From assembly GCA_937943575.1 (NCBI GenBank), contig CALEAV010000014.1:115857-179856 (forward strand): 64,000 nt of DNA, written 5' to 3'. The translations under genes and the position numbers were made by a program. This document shows, in pieces, positions 42,638 to 51,808 of this stretch (its first letter is position 1; each line of letters opens with the position of its first letter). The notes under the pieces were generated by a model. That model saw nothing but the letters and a program-made list of their open reading frames with translations, was not told the DNA's origin and made no database searches. This DNA is from an uncultured bacterium. Its GTDB lineage: Bacteria > Desulfobacterota > Desulfobaccia > Desulfobaccales > 0-14-0-80-60-11.

Positions 42638-43945
42638 GTGGCTTCCGTGGCGCTGCAAGTGGAATATCTCCGGACATTGACTCCCGCCAGGCGGGAACAG
42701 TTGCTGCAACGCTCCCACACCGAGGTGACCGACGTCCTGGCGGAGGTCCGGGAGATTCTCACCGCCCTCCGGACGAAAGGCGACGAGGAGACCCTGCGCT
42801 GGCACCGCCAGTACAAGGCCGACCTGACGGCGGCGGAGCTGGAGGTGACGGCGGCGGAGATCGAGGGCGCCCTCTCCCGGGTGGACCCGGAGGTGCTCCA
42901 GGCCCTTCAGCGGGCCGCGGCGCAGATCGAGACCTTCCATGCCGCCCAGCGGGAGCGGGAGATCCAGGCCCTGGAGGTGGCCCCCGGCATCCTGGCTGGC
43001 CGCCTGATTAGGCCCCTGGAGCGGGTGGGCTGCTACATCCCCGGGGGGCTGGCCAGCTACCCCTCCAGCGCCCTCATGACCATCATCCCCGCCAAGGTGG
43101 CGGGGGTCAGGGAGATCATCGCCTGCACCCCGCCGGGGCCGGAGATGGCCGTCAATCCGGCCACCCTGGCGGCCGCCCACCTGGCCGGGGCCAGCCGCAT
43201 CTTCAAGATCGGCGGCCCCTGGGCCATCGGCTCCCTGGCCTTCGGCACGGCCCTGGTCCCCAAGGTGGACAAGATCGTGGGGCCGGGGAACAAGTGGGTC
43301 ACCGCCGCCAAGCTCCTGGTCTTCGGCGAAGTGGACATCGACTCCCCCGCCGGCCCCAGCGAGGCCCTCATCCTGGCGGACGACTCGGCGGACCCCCGCT
43401 ATGTGGCGGCGGACTTCCTCTCCCAGATCGAACATGACGCCGATGCCGCCGCCGTGCTGGTCACCACCCACGAGCCCCTGGCCCGGCGGGTGGTGGAGCT
43501 TTTGGCCGCCGAGCTCCCCTCCCTGCCCCGGCGGGAGATCCTGGAGGCCGCCCTGGCCGGGGCCTCCGCCTTCCTGGTGGCCCGGGACCTGGAGGAGGCG
43601 GTGGAGTTCACCAACGCCTACGCCGCCGAGCACCTGCAGATCCTCACCCGGGAGCCTTTCTCGCTTTTGCCCCGCATCCGCCATGCCGGCTCCATCTTCT
43701 TAGGCCCTTATGCCCCGGTGCCGGTGGGGGACTATGCCAGCGGCACCAACCATGTACTCCCCACCGGGGGCTGCGCCCGGCGCTTTTCGGGACTGAGCGT
43801 GGATGATTTTGTGAAGAAGCCCACCTTCCAGCACCTCACCCGGGAAGGGCTGGCGGCTCTCAAGGACACGGTGATTCTGCTGGCGGAGGCCGAGGGCCTG
43901 CCGCTGCACGCCCGGGCGGTGGCGGAGCGCTTTCGCTACGCCTGA
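42638..43945 (+). CDS. hisD: Histidinol dehydrogenase (atypical)
   Basis: A 435-residue HisD-family enzyme; HisD oxidises histidinol to histidine in two NAD-dependent steps. Zinc and catalytic elements are conserved: [16 protein letters not shown] (Glu-His pair), [15 protein letters not shown] and HARAVAERF. The cofactor-side segment reads [20 protein letters not shown] where classical HisD has GGAQAIAALAYGT, and [14 protein letters not shown] replaces IDMLAGPSE. It may therefore be true HisD or a family member acting on another diol. GTG start at 42638 with GGGAGGG upstream. No other his genes are nearby; a radical SAM gene starts 11 bases downstream. Confidence 0.85.
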   Translation: MASVALQVEYLRTLTPARREQLLQRSHTEVTDVLAEVREILTALRTKGDEETLRWHRQYKADLTAAELEVTAAEIEGALSRVDPEVLQALQRAAAQIETFHAAQREREIQALEVAPGILAGRLIRPLERVGCYIPGGLASYPSSALMTIIPAKVAGVREIIACTPPGPEMAVNPATLAAAHLAGASRIFKIGGPWAIGSLAFGTALVPKVDKIVGPGNKWVTAAKLLVFGEVDIDSPAGPSEALILADDSADPRYVAADFLSQIEHDADAAAVLVTTHEPLARRVVELLAAELPSLPRREILEAALAGASAFLVARDLEEAVEFTNAYAAEHLQILTREPFSLLPRIRHAGSIFLGPYAPVPVGDYASGTNHVLPTGGCARRFSGLSVDDFVKKPTFQHLTREGLAALKDTVILLAEAEGLPLHARAVAERFRYA

Positions 43946-43956
43946 GGGTCTCCGGC

Positions 43957-44799
43957 ATGAAATGGCGGGAGATTGAAACCACCCGGCGGCATCTGGGGGC
44001 TCCAGGGATCCGGTATTACGCCTATGCCCTGAAGCGCCAGCTCCGGCGCCGGGGGCGGTTTTTCCTGCGCCGCCGGCTGGCCCGGGGGGATTTCATCTCC
44101 GTCAACCTGGAGACCACCGCCTTCTGCAACCGCACCTGCTCCTTCTGTTTCAACCATCCCCGCTTCCCCCCCCGGGAGCGGGGCCTGATGGCCGCCGAGA
44201 TGTTCCGCCGGATCGTGGCGGAGCTGGCGGCCCTGCAGTTCGACGGCCGCCTGTCCCTCTACTTTTACGGGGAGCCCCTCCTGGACCGGCGCCTGCCCGA
44301 GTGGGTGCGTCACCTGCGGCAGCAGCTCCCCCGGGCCTACCTCCACCTGGCCACCAACGGGGATCTCCTCACCGAGGAACTCTTCCTGACCCTGGTGGAC
44401 GCCGGGATGGAGATGTTTTACATCACCAATTACGATGACGAGGACAAACCCCACCTCACCCGTCTGCGGCACAAATACCCCTTCCACGTGGAGCTGCGGC
44501 AGATGGCGGAGGCCCGGCTCACCGACCGGGCCGGGATGATCTTCCGCCACGGCCGGGAGCTGGAGCGCCCCTGCCTCCGGCCCGCCAGCCAGCTGGTGAT
44601 CAACTGGCGGGGGGAGGTGCTCCTCTGTTGCCATGACTTCTACGGCCGGTTTAAAATGGGACAGGTGGGGGAGCAGAGCCTGAAGGAGATCTGGCAGAGT
44701 CCGGAGTTTCGCCGCTGCCGGGAGCTGTTGGCCCGGGGACAGCGGTCAGCGCTGTCCCTGTGCCGCCATTGCGATGATACCGGCGCCGTGGCGTTTTAA
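43957..44799 (+). CDS. Radical SAM/SPASM-like protein
   Basis: A 280-residue radical SAM enzyme. The [4Fe-4S] site is CNRTCSFC (C57, C61, C64), followed by a TIM-barrel half with LSLYFYGEPLLDRRLPEWV and HLATNGDLLTEELFLTLVDAGM. The C-terminal part has CLRPASQLVINWRGEVLLCC, MGQVGEQSLKEIWQSPEFRRCR and CRHC, the SPASM/twitch-like auxiliary cluster region. Such proteins modify peptides or small molecules; no precursor peptide gene is seen nearby. Substrate unknown. Co-directional with hisD at 11 bases. Confidence 0.88.
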   Translation: MKWREIETTRRHLGAPGIRYYAYALKRQLRRRGRFFLRRRLARGDFISVNLETTAFCNRTCSFCFNHPRFPPRERGLMAAEMFRRIVAELAALQFDGRLSLYFYGEPLLDRRLPEWVRHLRQQLPRAYLHLATNGDLLTEELFLTLVDAGMEMFYITNYDDEDKPHLTRLRHKYPFHVELRQMAEARLTDRAGMIFRHGRELERPCLRPASQLVINWRGEVLLCCHDFYGRFKMGQVGEQSLKEIWQSPEFRRCRELLARGQRSALSLCRHCDDTGAVAF

Positions 44800-44903
44800 G
44801 AGGGCGGGGGAGAGGTTCCTGAGGCGGGATCAGGGATTTGCGCCGGCCCCGTCTTTTTCAGCCTGATTCCATGACCGGACGGCCAACCAACGGACATGAC
44901 GCC

Positions 44904-45719
44904 ATGAGCACCCCCAAAAGCGCCGCCTTGGACGTCAGCGACATCGCCGACGTGCAGAAACTGCCCAGCCCCCACACCATCGACATCGACAAGGTGGGGG
45001 TGAAAAACATCTCCTACCCCATCGTGGTGCTGGACAAGTTCAACGGCACCCAGCACACCGTGGCCCGCATCAACATGTACGTCAACCTGCCCCACCGGCA
45101 CAAGGGCACCCATATGAGCCGCTTCATCGAGATCCTCTCCGAGTGCCGGCGGGACATCAGCATCAAAAACATCGAATCCATCCTGGAGGAGACCCGGCGC
45201 CGCCTCAACGCCCAAAGCGCCCACATCGAGATGACCTTCCCCTACTTCATCGACAAGCCGGCGCCGGTGACCAAGGCCCGGGGGCTGATGGAATACATCT
45301 GCTCCTTCAAGGGCTCCCTGGATGAACACGGCCGCATGGACCTGGTGGTGGGCATCACCGTGCCCATCACCACGCTCTGCCCCTGCTCCAAGGAGATCAG
45401 CGCCGCCGGGGCCCACAACCAGCGGGGCGAGGTGCGGGTGCAGGTGCGCTTCAAAAAGTTCTTCTGGATCGAGGACTTAATCCGCCTGGTGGAGGAATCC
45501 GCCTCCTGCGAGGTCTACGCCCTCCTCAAACGCCAGGACGAAAAATACGTCACCGAACGGGCCTACGCCAACCCCATGTTCGTGGAGGACGTGGTCCGGG
45601 AAATCGCCCACAAGCTCCAAAAAGACCCCAACTTCACCTGGTACGCGGTGGAATCGGAAAATTTCGAATCCATCCACAACCACTCCGCCTATGCCTATAT
45701 CGAGTCCAGGTCAACGTGA
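44904..45719 (+). CDS. folE2: GTP cyclohydrolase FolE2 (type IB)
   Basis: A 271-residue FolE2, forming 7,8-dihydroneopterin triphosphate from GTP for folate and queuosine routes. Features: DIDKVGVKNISYPIVVLDK near the N-terminus, MYVNLPHRHKGTHMSRFIEIL, and the metal-site segment ITTLCPCSKEISAAGAHNQRG with its essential Cys, plus ESIHNHSAYAYIE at the end. FolE2 can use Mn or Fe where FolE needs Zn, and is often Zur-controlled, but I see no Zur box here. ATG 44871 is an alternative start adding 11 residues; neither has a strong Shine-Dalgarno. Confidence 0.94.
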   Translation: MSTPKSAALDVSDIADVQKLPSPHTIDIDKVGVKNISYPIVVLDKFNGTQHTVARINMYVNLPHRHKGTHMSRFIEILSECRRDISIKNIESILEETRRRLNAQSAHIEMTFPYFIDKPAPVTKARGLMEYICSFKGSLDEHGRMDLVVGITVPITTLCPCSKEISAAGAHNQRGEVRVQVRFKKFFWIEDLIRLVEESASCEVYALLKRQDEKYVTERAYANPMFVEDVVREIAHKLQKDPNFTWYAVESENFESIHNHSAYAYIESRST

Positions 45720-45720
45720 G

Positions 45721-45850
45721 GGTGGGAGAGGGGGCCAGGGAGCGCAGCCCCCTGCCCCCTCTCCCACACCCTCTCCCCCACCCCCGGTGGTGGGGAGGGG
45801 AATGTGAGGGGAGGGCGGAGGAGCCACACTCCCCGGCCCTCCCCTCCGTC
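45721..45850. repeat. Composite palindromic repeat, copy 4 (most complete)
   Basis: It begins 1 base after the folE2 stop and ends at the Lon-like gene. Module 1 (45722-45768): GTGGGAGAGGGGGCCAGGG pairs with CCCCCTGCCCCCTCTCCCAC. A middle hairpin CCCCTCCCC-type arm (about 45773-45800) follows with CCCCCACCCCCGG and TGGTGGGGAGGGG. Module 2 (45805-45850): GAGGGGAGGGCGG pairs with CCGGCCCTCCCCTC. It lies between convergent genes, as copy 2 does. Confidence 0.75.
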
Positions 45851-45853
45851 GCC

Positions 45854-48295
45854 TCACTGGCCGCAGCTGGAGGGAGGCGCCGCCGGGCTGCCGCCCTTTT
45901 TCCCCTCCTCCTCCTTCATCAGTTCCCGGGCGGTCTCCATGAGGCGCCTCAGGGTCTGGTCCACCTTGTAATTGATGGTGTCGGGCTCCCAGGTGCCGTC
46001 GGGCAGCCGCCGGCCGGCGGGGAGGCCGGTGAAGAGCTCCACCGCCTCGTCGATGTGGCCCACGGCGTAGACGTGGAACTTCCCCTGGCGCACCGCCTCC
46101 ACCACCTCTTTGTCCAGCATCAGGTCCTTCAAATTGGCCCTGGGGATGACCACGCCGTGGCTGCCGTCCAGCCCCCGGGCCTTGCAGACCTTGTAGAAGC
46201 CCTCGATCTTCCAGTTGACCCCGCCGATGGGCTGGGCTTCGCCCCGCTGGGAGACCGAGCCGGTGATGGCCAGGTTCTGCTTCAGGGGCACGTCGGCCAA
46301 CACGGAGAGCAGGGTGAGGAGCTCCGCCATGGAGGCGCTGTCGCCCTCCACCAGGCCGTAGCTCTGCTCAAAGGTGAGGCTGGCGGACAACGTCAGGGGC
46401 TTGTCCTGGGCGAAGCGGCTCTTGAGGAAGCCCGCCAGGATGAGGACCCCCTTGTTGTGGATGTTCCCCGCCATCTGGGCTTCCCGGTCGATGGCCACCA
46501 CCCCTTCCTTGCCCAGGGAGTAGGTGGCGGTGATGCGGCTGGGGCGCCCGAAGGTGTGGTCCCCCAGGGCATAGACGCTCAGGCCGTTGATCTGGCCCAC
46601 CACCGCCCCGGAGGTCTCGATGAAGAGCATGCCCTCCTCGATGAACTCCTGGAGCTTCTCCTCCGGCAGGTCGCAGCGGTGGATCTTCTCCCGGATGGCC
46701 TTCTCCACGTCGGAGCCGAAAATGACCTCGTGGGCGTTGGTTTGGGCCCAGAAGTGGGCCTCCTTCACCACATCCAGGATCTCCTTGAGCTGCAGGGTGA
46801 GCTTCTCCTGGCGGCCGGCCAGCTCCCGGGCGTGCTCAACGAGGCGGGCCATGCCGGTTTTGTGCACCGGCAGGAGCTTCTCCTCCTTGCAGTAGGAGGC
46901 CACCAGCCGGCAGAAGGCGTCCAGGTGCTCCGGGGTCTCCTTCATCACCGAATCCAGGTGGGCCTTGACCTTGAAGAGCTTCTGGAAATCCTCGTCATAG
47001 ATATAAAGGAGCTGGTAGACGAAGGGGTCCCCCAGCAAAATCACCTTGATCTTCAGGGGGATGGGCTGGGGCTGGAGGGTGCGGGCGGCGATGAAGCCCA
47101 GCTGCTCCGCCAAGTCCTCGATCTTGATCACCTGTTCCTTGAGGCAGCGCTTCAGGGCCTCATAGGAGAAAAACCAGCGCAACAGATCAATGACGTGCAG
47201 GATGAGGTAGCCGCCGTTGGCCCGGTGGATGGCCCCGGGCCGGATGAGGGTGAAGTCGGTGACCAGGGCGCCGAACTGGGCCCGGCGCTCCACCCCGCCG
47301 AAGAGGTTGGAGTAGTTGGGATTGTTTTCCAGGATGACCGGGGCGCCTTTGGTATCGGAGTTGTCCACAAAGACGTTCACCTGGTACTGGGTGAAGCTGG
47401 GCTCCGGCACCGGAAAGGGGAAGGGACCGGGGCCGGGGCGCTTCTTGAAGTCCTCCAGGTTTTTCAGGATCTCCCTCTCCACCTCCCGGAGATATTCGGT
47501 GACCTGGGGATAGAGGCGGTATTTGTCCACCAGCTCCTCGATGTAGTGGCCCACGGCGGCCAGGGCCATGTCCTGGTCCAGCTTTTTTTCCGCTTCGGCG
47601 AACTCCTTCTCCATGCGGCGGATCTTGCGGATGGCTTCGTTCATCTGCTCATGGAGGATGGCGGAGCGCTGGCGCAGGGCCTCCCGCTCCTCCTCGGTGA
47701 GGGCCTTGAGCTCCTCCTCGGTGAGGGGCTTGCCGTCCTTGCCCGGGAAGATCATCAGCCCGGTCTGGGAGATGTTGAGGATGAAGCCCTCTTCCGTGGC
47801 CTTGGCGTCCAGTTCCTGGAGGATGGCGTTGCGGGCCTGGGTGAACTGCCGCATGAGGGCTTCCCGGCGGTTGGCGTATTCCTCGCTTTCGAAGACCTCG
47901 GGGATGTGCTGGCGGAGGCTGCTGATCAGCTCCTCCATGTCCGCCTTGAGGGTGCGGCCCATGCCGCTGGGGAGGGTAAGCGAGCGGGGCTTCTCCGGCT
48001 CCTTGAAATTGTGCACATAGAGATAGTCGGGGGGGGAGGGCTCCTTGGCGGCCAGCTCCTGGATATAGGCCCTGACCATTTCGGTCTTGCGGGACAAGGG
48101 GGGGCCGGCCACAAAGATGTTGTATTCCGGGTCCTTGATGCCCAGTCCGAACTCCAGGGCGCGCCAGGCCCGCTCCTGTCCCACCACCTTGACCCCGTCG
48201 GTGGGCAGATCCAGGGTGGTTTCAAACCCCAGGCTGTTGGGATCGCATTCCGCCCGCAGACTCTCCGGTTTCAGTTCCCACGCCTGTGTGGTCAT
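45854..48295 (-). CDS. Lon-like protease with degenerate Walker A (LonB/LonC-type)
   Basis: An 813-residue protein of the AAA_32/S16 group. The C-terminal protease is intact: Ser653 in EGDSASMAEL and Lys696 in GGVNWKIEGFY, spaced 43 residues apart, as in Lon (S679/K722). The P-loop, in contrast, reads AGPPLSRKTEM (63-73) in place of GxPGTGKT, so ATP hydrolysis may be weak or lost, as in LonC proteins. The middle (about 120-290) is a helical insertion rich in Glu/Arg, and YLILHVIDLLRW and VILLGDPFVYQLL follow the AAA pattern. It likely degrades or remodels damaged proteins. Confidence 0.88.
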   Translation of the reverse strand: MTTQAWELKPESLRAECDPNSLGFETTLDLPTDGVKVVGQERAWRALEFGLGIKDPEYNIFVAGPPLSRKTEMVRAYIQELAAKEPSPPDYLYVHNFKEPEKPRSLTLPSGMGRTLKADMEELISSLRQHIPEVFESEEYANRREALMRQFTQARNAILQELDAKATEEGFILNISQTGLMIFPGKDGKPLTEEELKALTEEEREALRQRSAILHEQMNEAIRKIRRMEKEFAEAEKKLDQDMALAAVGHYIEELVDKYRLYPQVTEYLREVEREILKNLEDFKKRPGPGPFPFPVPEPSFTQYQVNVFVDNSDTKGAPVILENNPNYSNLFGGVERRAQFGALVTDFTLIRPGAIHRANGGYLILHVIDLLRWFFSYEALKRCLKEQVIKIEDLAEQLGFIAARTLQPQPIPLKIKVILLGDPFVYQLLYIYDEDFQKLFKVKAHLDSVMKETPEHLDAFCRLVASYCKEEKLLPVHKTGMARLVEHARELAGRQEKLTLQLKEILDVVKEAHFWAQTNAHEVIFGSDVEKAIREKIHRCDLPEEKLQEFIEEGMLFIETSGAVVGQINGLSVYALGDHTFGRPSRITATYSLGKEGVVAIDREAQMAGNIHNKGVLILAGFLKSRFAQDKPLTLSASLTFEQSYGLVEGDSASMAELLTLLSVLADVPLKQNLAITGSVSQRGEAQPIGGVNWKIEGFYKVCKARGLDGSHGVVIPRANLKDLMLDKEVVEAVRQGKFHVYAVGHIDEAVELFTGLPAGRRLPDGTWEPDTINYKVDQTLRRLMETARELMKEEEGKKGGSPAAPPSSCGQ

Positions 48296-48375
48296 GAGGC
48301 CTCCTTAGGCGGCTAATAACCGAAGGGCAAAAACTCCGGTGCCAGCATATCATCCGGGGATGGGAAAGGCAACGG

Positions 48376-49314
48376 TCAGCGGCGGGTGGAGAGGTGGTTG
48401 AGGGAGCAGATCTGGGGGTTATGATAGCCCGGGCCTTCCACCTGCAGGGTGGTGTGCTCCAGGCCGAAGCGCTGCCGCAACAGCTCCTCCAGCTCCCAGA
48501 TGAGGCAGTCCCGGTCCTGGCGGTGGCTGACGACCACGTGGGCGCTCAAGGCATACAAGCCGCTGGCGATGGTCCAGATGTGCAGATCGTGGATGCCGGC
48601 CACCCCGGGGTGGGTGCTCAGGGCGGCCTCCACCTCCTCCAGGTTCAGGTGCCGGGGGGTGGCCTCCATGAGGATGTCCGCCGCCTCCAGGATCAGGCGG
48701 CCGCTCCCCACGACAATCAGGACGGCCACCACCACCGCCGCCAGGGGGTCAAACCAATACCAGCCCCGCCAGAGGATGGCCACGGCCGCGGCCATGGCGG
48801 CCAGCGAGCCCAGGGAGTCGGCGGCCAGGTGGAGGAAGGCGGAGCGCAGGTGCAGGCCCCGCTCCCGGGTGGGGTAGAGCACCCAGGCGCCCAAAAGGTT
48901 GACCCCAAGCCCCAAAGTGGCGATGATGAGGAGGGGCAGGCTCTTCACCTCCGGGGGGGCGAAGAAGCGGGTGTGGGCCTCGAAGAGGATATAGCCCGCC
49001 ATGGCCCACAGGGCCAGGCCGTTCACCAGGGCCGCCAGGATCTCCAGACGGTGGTAGCCGTAGGTCTTGTGGGCGGTGGGGGGGCGGCTGGCGAAGTGAA
49101 GCGCCGCCAGGCTCAGGCCCAGGGCGGCCACGTCGCTGAACATGTGGCCGGCATCGGCGAGCAGGGCCAGACTGTTGGTGAGGAGGGCCCCCACCAGTTC
49201 GGCCACAAAAAAGGCGGCCTGGGTGAGGAAGGCGAAGAGCAGGCGCCGGCGGCTGCTGGTGTAACGATGATCGTGGGCGGGGGGGTGACAGGGGGAGGAC
49301 AGGCCCTCGCTCAT
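48376..49314 (-). CDS. Cation diffusion facilitator (CzcD-like)
   Basis: A 312-residue CDF exporter with six TM helices. TM2 has LLADAGHMFSDVAALGLSL (metal-site HxxxD) and TM5 LHLAADSLGSLAAM (second HxxxD), the pattern of zinc/cadmium/cobalt exporters. The His-containing N-terminus (PCHPPAHDHRYTSSRRR) resembles the CzcD start. The cytoplasmic C-terminal domain has HPGVAGIHDLHIWTIASGLYALSAHVVV. It probably exports Zn2+ or related ions by proton exchange. The ATG overlaps the GreA-like stop (ATGA), so the two are coupled. Confidence 0.93.
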   Translation of the reverse strand: MSEGLSSPCHPPAHDHRYTSSRRRLLFAFLTQAAFFVAELVGALLTNSLALLADAGHMFSDVAALGLSLAALHFASRPPTAHKTYGYHRLEILAALVNGLALWAMAGYILFEAHTRFFAPPEVKSLPLLIIATLGLGVNLLGAWVLYPTRERGLHLRSAFLHLAADSLGSLAAMAAAVAILWRGWYWFDPLAAVVVAVLIVVGSGRLILEAADILMEATPRHLNLEEVEAALSTHPGVAGIHDLHIWTIASGLYALSAHVVVSHRQDRDCLIWELEELLRQRFGLEHTTLQVEGPGYHNPQICSLNHLSTRR

Positions 49315-49799
49315 GCCAGATCCATCTCAATGTCTACGATGATATAGGCCCGGCGGCCCCCCGGGGTGTGCAGTTCCACCCGCTCCCCCCTCAGGCGCCC
49401 CATGAGGGCCTGGCCCAGGGGCGAGCCGATGGAGAGGCGGCCGTTTTGGGGATCGGCTTCCACCGGCCCCACCAGGCGGTAGCGGACCTCCTCGCCGTTG
49501 GCCAGGTTGCGGATGCTGACGGTGGAGTTGAAGCGCACCCGGTCCGGCGGCAGGTTGCTCCCCACCAGCACCTCGGCGTTGGCCAGGATGCGTTTGAGTT
49601 CCTGGATGCGGGCATCCACCCACTGGCGCCGGGCCAGGGTGTGCTGCAGGTCCCACCCGGGATCACTGATGCCGTCCTGGGCGCCCTCCAGGATTTCCTG
49701 AAGCAGACGGGGGCGCTCCACCCGGCTCAGGAGATCCAGTTCGCGCACCAGCTTCTCATAGCCGGCCCGGGTGAGGAGGATTTTTTCTTCCGGTGCCAT
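49311..49799 (-). CDS. GreA/GreB-family factor with altered tip
   Basis: A 162-residue two-domain protein: N-terminal coiled coil (1-78) and C-terminal FKBP-like domain (VRFNSTVSIRNLANGEEVRYRLVGPVEADP, ISIGSPLGQALMG-type segment), matching GreA/GreB. The coiled-coil tip, which in GreA carries GDLSENAEY with the catalytic acids, reads AQDGISDPGWDLQHTLARR here. Acidic residues remain but the arrangement differs, so RNA-cleavage stimulation may be changed. The start ATG 49799 has no strong Shine-Dalgarno. It is coupled to the CDF exporter. Confidence 0.82.
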   Translation of the reverse strand: MAPEEKILLTRAGYEKLVRELDLLSRVERPRLLQEILEGAQDGISDPGWDLQHTLARRQWVDARIQELKRILANAEVLVGSNLPPDRVRFNSTVSIRNLANGEEVRYRLVGPVEADPQNGRLSIGSPLGQALMGRLRGERVELHTPGGRRAYIIVDIEMDLA

Positions 49800-49894
49800 A
49801 AACTGGGGGCTCCCCGGCCCCGCTATGGTATTTTTACCGGAAAAGGCCGGGCCGGTCAACGCGTCGGCGGAGGCAGCCCCGGCCGGGGGAAAGG

Positions 49895-50512
49895 ATGTTC
49901 CTGCGTTTGGGCCCCGACCTTTGTCTGCGCACCCTGCTCAGGCCGTATTTGGCCCGGCGGGGGGAGCGGGTAGTGGTCCTGGAGGCCGCCCGGGTCTTTC
50001 CCCCGGGGCACCCCACCACCCGCATGTGCCTGGAACTGCTGGCGGGGCTGGTGCCGGCCCTGAAGCCCCGGGCCTGTCTGGATGTGGGCGCCGGCTCCGG
50101 CGTCCTGGCCCTGGCCGCGGCGGCTTTGGGCGTGGAGCGGGTCGTCGGGGTGGACCCCTGCCCCCGGGCGGTGCAAACCACCCGGGCCAACGCCCGGCGC
50201 AACGGCTTGGGGGAGGTGGTCCGGGTCATCCGGGGAACCGCCTCCTGTTTGAAGGGCCCCTTTCCCCTGCTGGCGGCCAATCTGCCCTTTCCCGTGCTGG
50301 CGGCCGAGGCCGGGAACCTAAGCCGCCTGGCCGCCCCGGAGGCGGCCCTGATCCTGTCGGGCTTCCGGGACCTACAGGAGGAGGAGCTTCTCGCGCGGCT
50401 TAAGCCCGGGGGCTGGCAATTGACGGCCCGGCGCGCCCGGGATGAGTGGCCCCTGGTCCTGCCGCCGGAGGGCAGCTTCACCTGGGTGGCCTGGGCCCTG
50501 CGCCGCTCCTAA
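49895..50512 (+). CDS. PrmA-like SAM methyltransferase
   Basis: A 205-residue class I methyltransferase. It has FPPGHPTTRMCLELLAGL (about 35-52), close to the GTGxHPTT segment of ribosomal protein L11 methyltransferase, motif I LDVGAGSGVLALAAAALG (about 61-78), VVGVDPCPRAVQTTRANARRN, and LLAANLPFPVLAAEA in place of the NI/LxxxPL motif. It lacks the N-terminal substrate domain of full PrmA (about 290 residues), so its target may differ. It is divergent from the GreA-like gene. Confidence 0.83.
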   Translation: MFLRLGPDLCLRTLLRPYLARRGERVVVLEAARVFPPGHPTTRMCLELLAGLVPALKPRACLDVGAGSGVLALAAAALGVERVVGVDPCPRAVQTTRANARRNGLGEVVRVIRGTASCLKGPFPLLAANLPFPVLAAEAGNLSRLAAPEAALILSGFRDLQEEELLARLKPGGWQLTARRARDEWPLVLPPEGSFTWVAWALRRS

Positions 50513-50611
50513 GGAGAGGCCGGGAGGCCGCTGTCCCGCTCTCCCCCTGGCCCTTTCTGCAACGGATTCACCTTAAACCTCCGGATCGCTTCATCCGCTG
50601 GGGAGGAGTCC

Positions 50612-51061
50612 ATGGAATACGCCCAAGGCAGCATCGGCCGGGTCTTTGTGGTGCGGCTTCATGACGGGGACCGCCTCCCCGAAGCCCTGGAGGGCCTGGC
50701 CCGGGAGCAGGGGATAAAAGAGGCGGTGGTGATCCTCATCGGCGGGGCCAAGGCGGGCAGCCGCCTGGTAGTGGGCCCGGATGCCGCCCGTCCGGAGGCC
50801 ATTGTCCCCCTCCTCCACACCCTGGCGGGCATCCAGGAGGTGGTGGGGGTGGGCACCCTCTTCCCCGGGGAGGCGGGGGAACCGGTGCTCCATCTCCATG
50901 CCGCCTGCGGCCGGGAGGGCGACGCCACCGTGGGCTGCACCCGGGCGGGGGTGGAGGTCTGGCTGGTGGGGGAGGCCATCATCCTGGAGCTCCTCGGCAC
51001 CGGGGGAATCCGGCGACCGGAGCCCCCCAGTGGCTTGTCATTGCTGCAGGTGAAAAAATGA
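50612..51061 (+). CDS. PPC/DUF296 domain protein
   Basis: A 149-residue single-domain protein of the PPC (DUF296) fold. Landmarks: GRVFVVRLHDGDRLPEALE (about 9-27), the conserved IGGAKAGSRLVVGP loop, and LHLHAACGREGDATVGC with the His-x-His pair and GEAIILELLGTG at the end. Plant relatives bind AT-rich DNA; the bacterial ones are trimeric with unknown role. It is co-directional with the methyltransferase and the peroxiredoxin. Confidence 0.9.
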   Translation: MEYAQGSIGRVFVVRLHDGDRLPEALEGLAREQGIKEAVVILIGGAKAGSRLVVGPDAARPEAIVPLLHTLAGIQEVVGVGTLFPGEAGEPVLHLHAACGREGDATVGCTRAGVEVWLVGEAIILELLGTGGIRRPEPPSGLSLLQVKK

Positions 51062-51205
51062 TCCCCGGGCCCGGCAAACTTGACGGCGCCCAGCCACCGC
51101 CTTATGTTTTGGGGGAATCAGGGAGCGTCCAGGGCGGCGGCACACGAACTGCGCCCAGGAACTCTCCAGGGAAAGGAAGATCAGCCCAGGGCAGGAGGAA
51201 CGGCA

Positions 51206-51808
51206 ATGGCACTGAAGGTGGGTAAGCCGGCTCCGGATTTCGAGGCTCCGGCCTACATCAATGGCGAGATCAAAAAGGTGAAGCTGTCGGATTACCGGGG
51301 CAAATTTGTGCTCCTCTACTTTTACCCGGGCGACTTCACTTTTGTCTGCCCCACCGAGCTGACCTCGGTGGCGGTCAAGTATAAGGACCTGCAGGCCTTG
51401 AACTGTGAAGTCCTGGCCATCAGTGTGGACAGCCCCTACACCCACAAGGTCTGGCAGGAAACCGAGCTCTCCAAGATGGTGGAGGGGGGTCTGCCTTATC
51501 CCATGCTCTCCGATCCCGGGGGCACCATCGGCCAGCTCTACGGGGTCTATGATGAGGACACCGGAGTGGATGTGCGGGGCCGCTTCCTCATCGATCCGGA
51601 CGGCAACCTGCAGGCCCTGGAGATTCTGGCCCCGGCCATCGGCCGCAACACCGCCGAGATGATCCGCCAGGTGAAGGCCTGCAAGCACGTCCTGGCCACC
51701 GGCGAAGCCACCCCCGCCGGCTGGGAGGAGGGGAAAAAGACCCTCAAGCCGGAGCCCGGACTCTCCGGCCGGGTGTGCGAGATCTGGAACCCGGAAATGG
51801 CCTTTTAG
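51206..51808 (+). CDS. 2-Cys peroxiredoxin
   Basis: A 200-residue typical 2-Cys peroxiredoxin. Peroxidatic Cys48 lies in FYPGDFTFVCPTEL and resolving Cys191 in GRVCEIWN; the GGLPYPMLSDPGGTIGQLYGV segment is the GGLG-type region of peroxide-sensitive members. It reduces H2O2 and organic hydroperoxides with thioredoxin or an AhpF-like donor, useful for an anaerobe exposed to oxygen. GGAGGAA precedes ATG 51206; the longer frame has no homology. Confidence 0.95.
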   Translation: MALKVGKPAPDFEAPAYINGEIKKVKLSDYRGKFVLLYFYPGDFTFVCPTELTSVAVKYKDLQALNCEVLAISVDSPYTHKVWQETELSKMVEGGLPYPMLSDPGGTIGQLYGVYDEDTGVDVRGRFLIDPDGNLQALEILAPAIGRNTAEMIRQVKACKHVLATGEATPAGWEEGKKTLKPEPGLSGRVCEIWNPEMAF

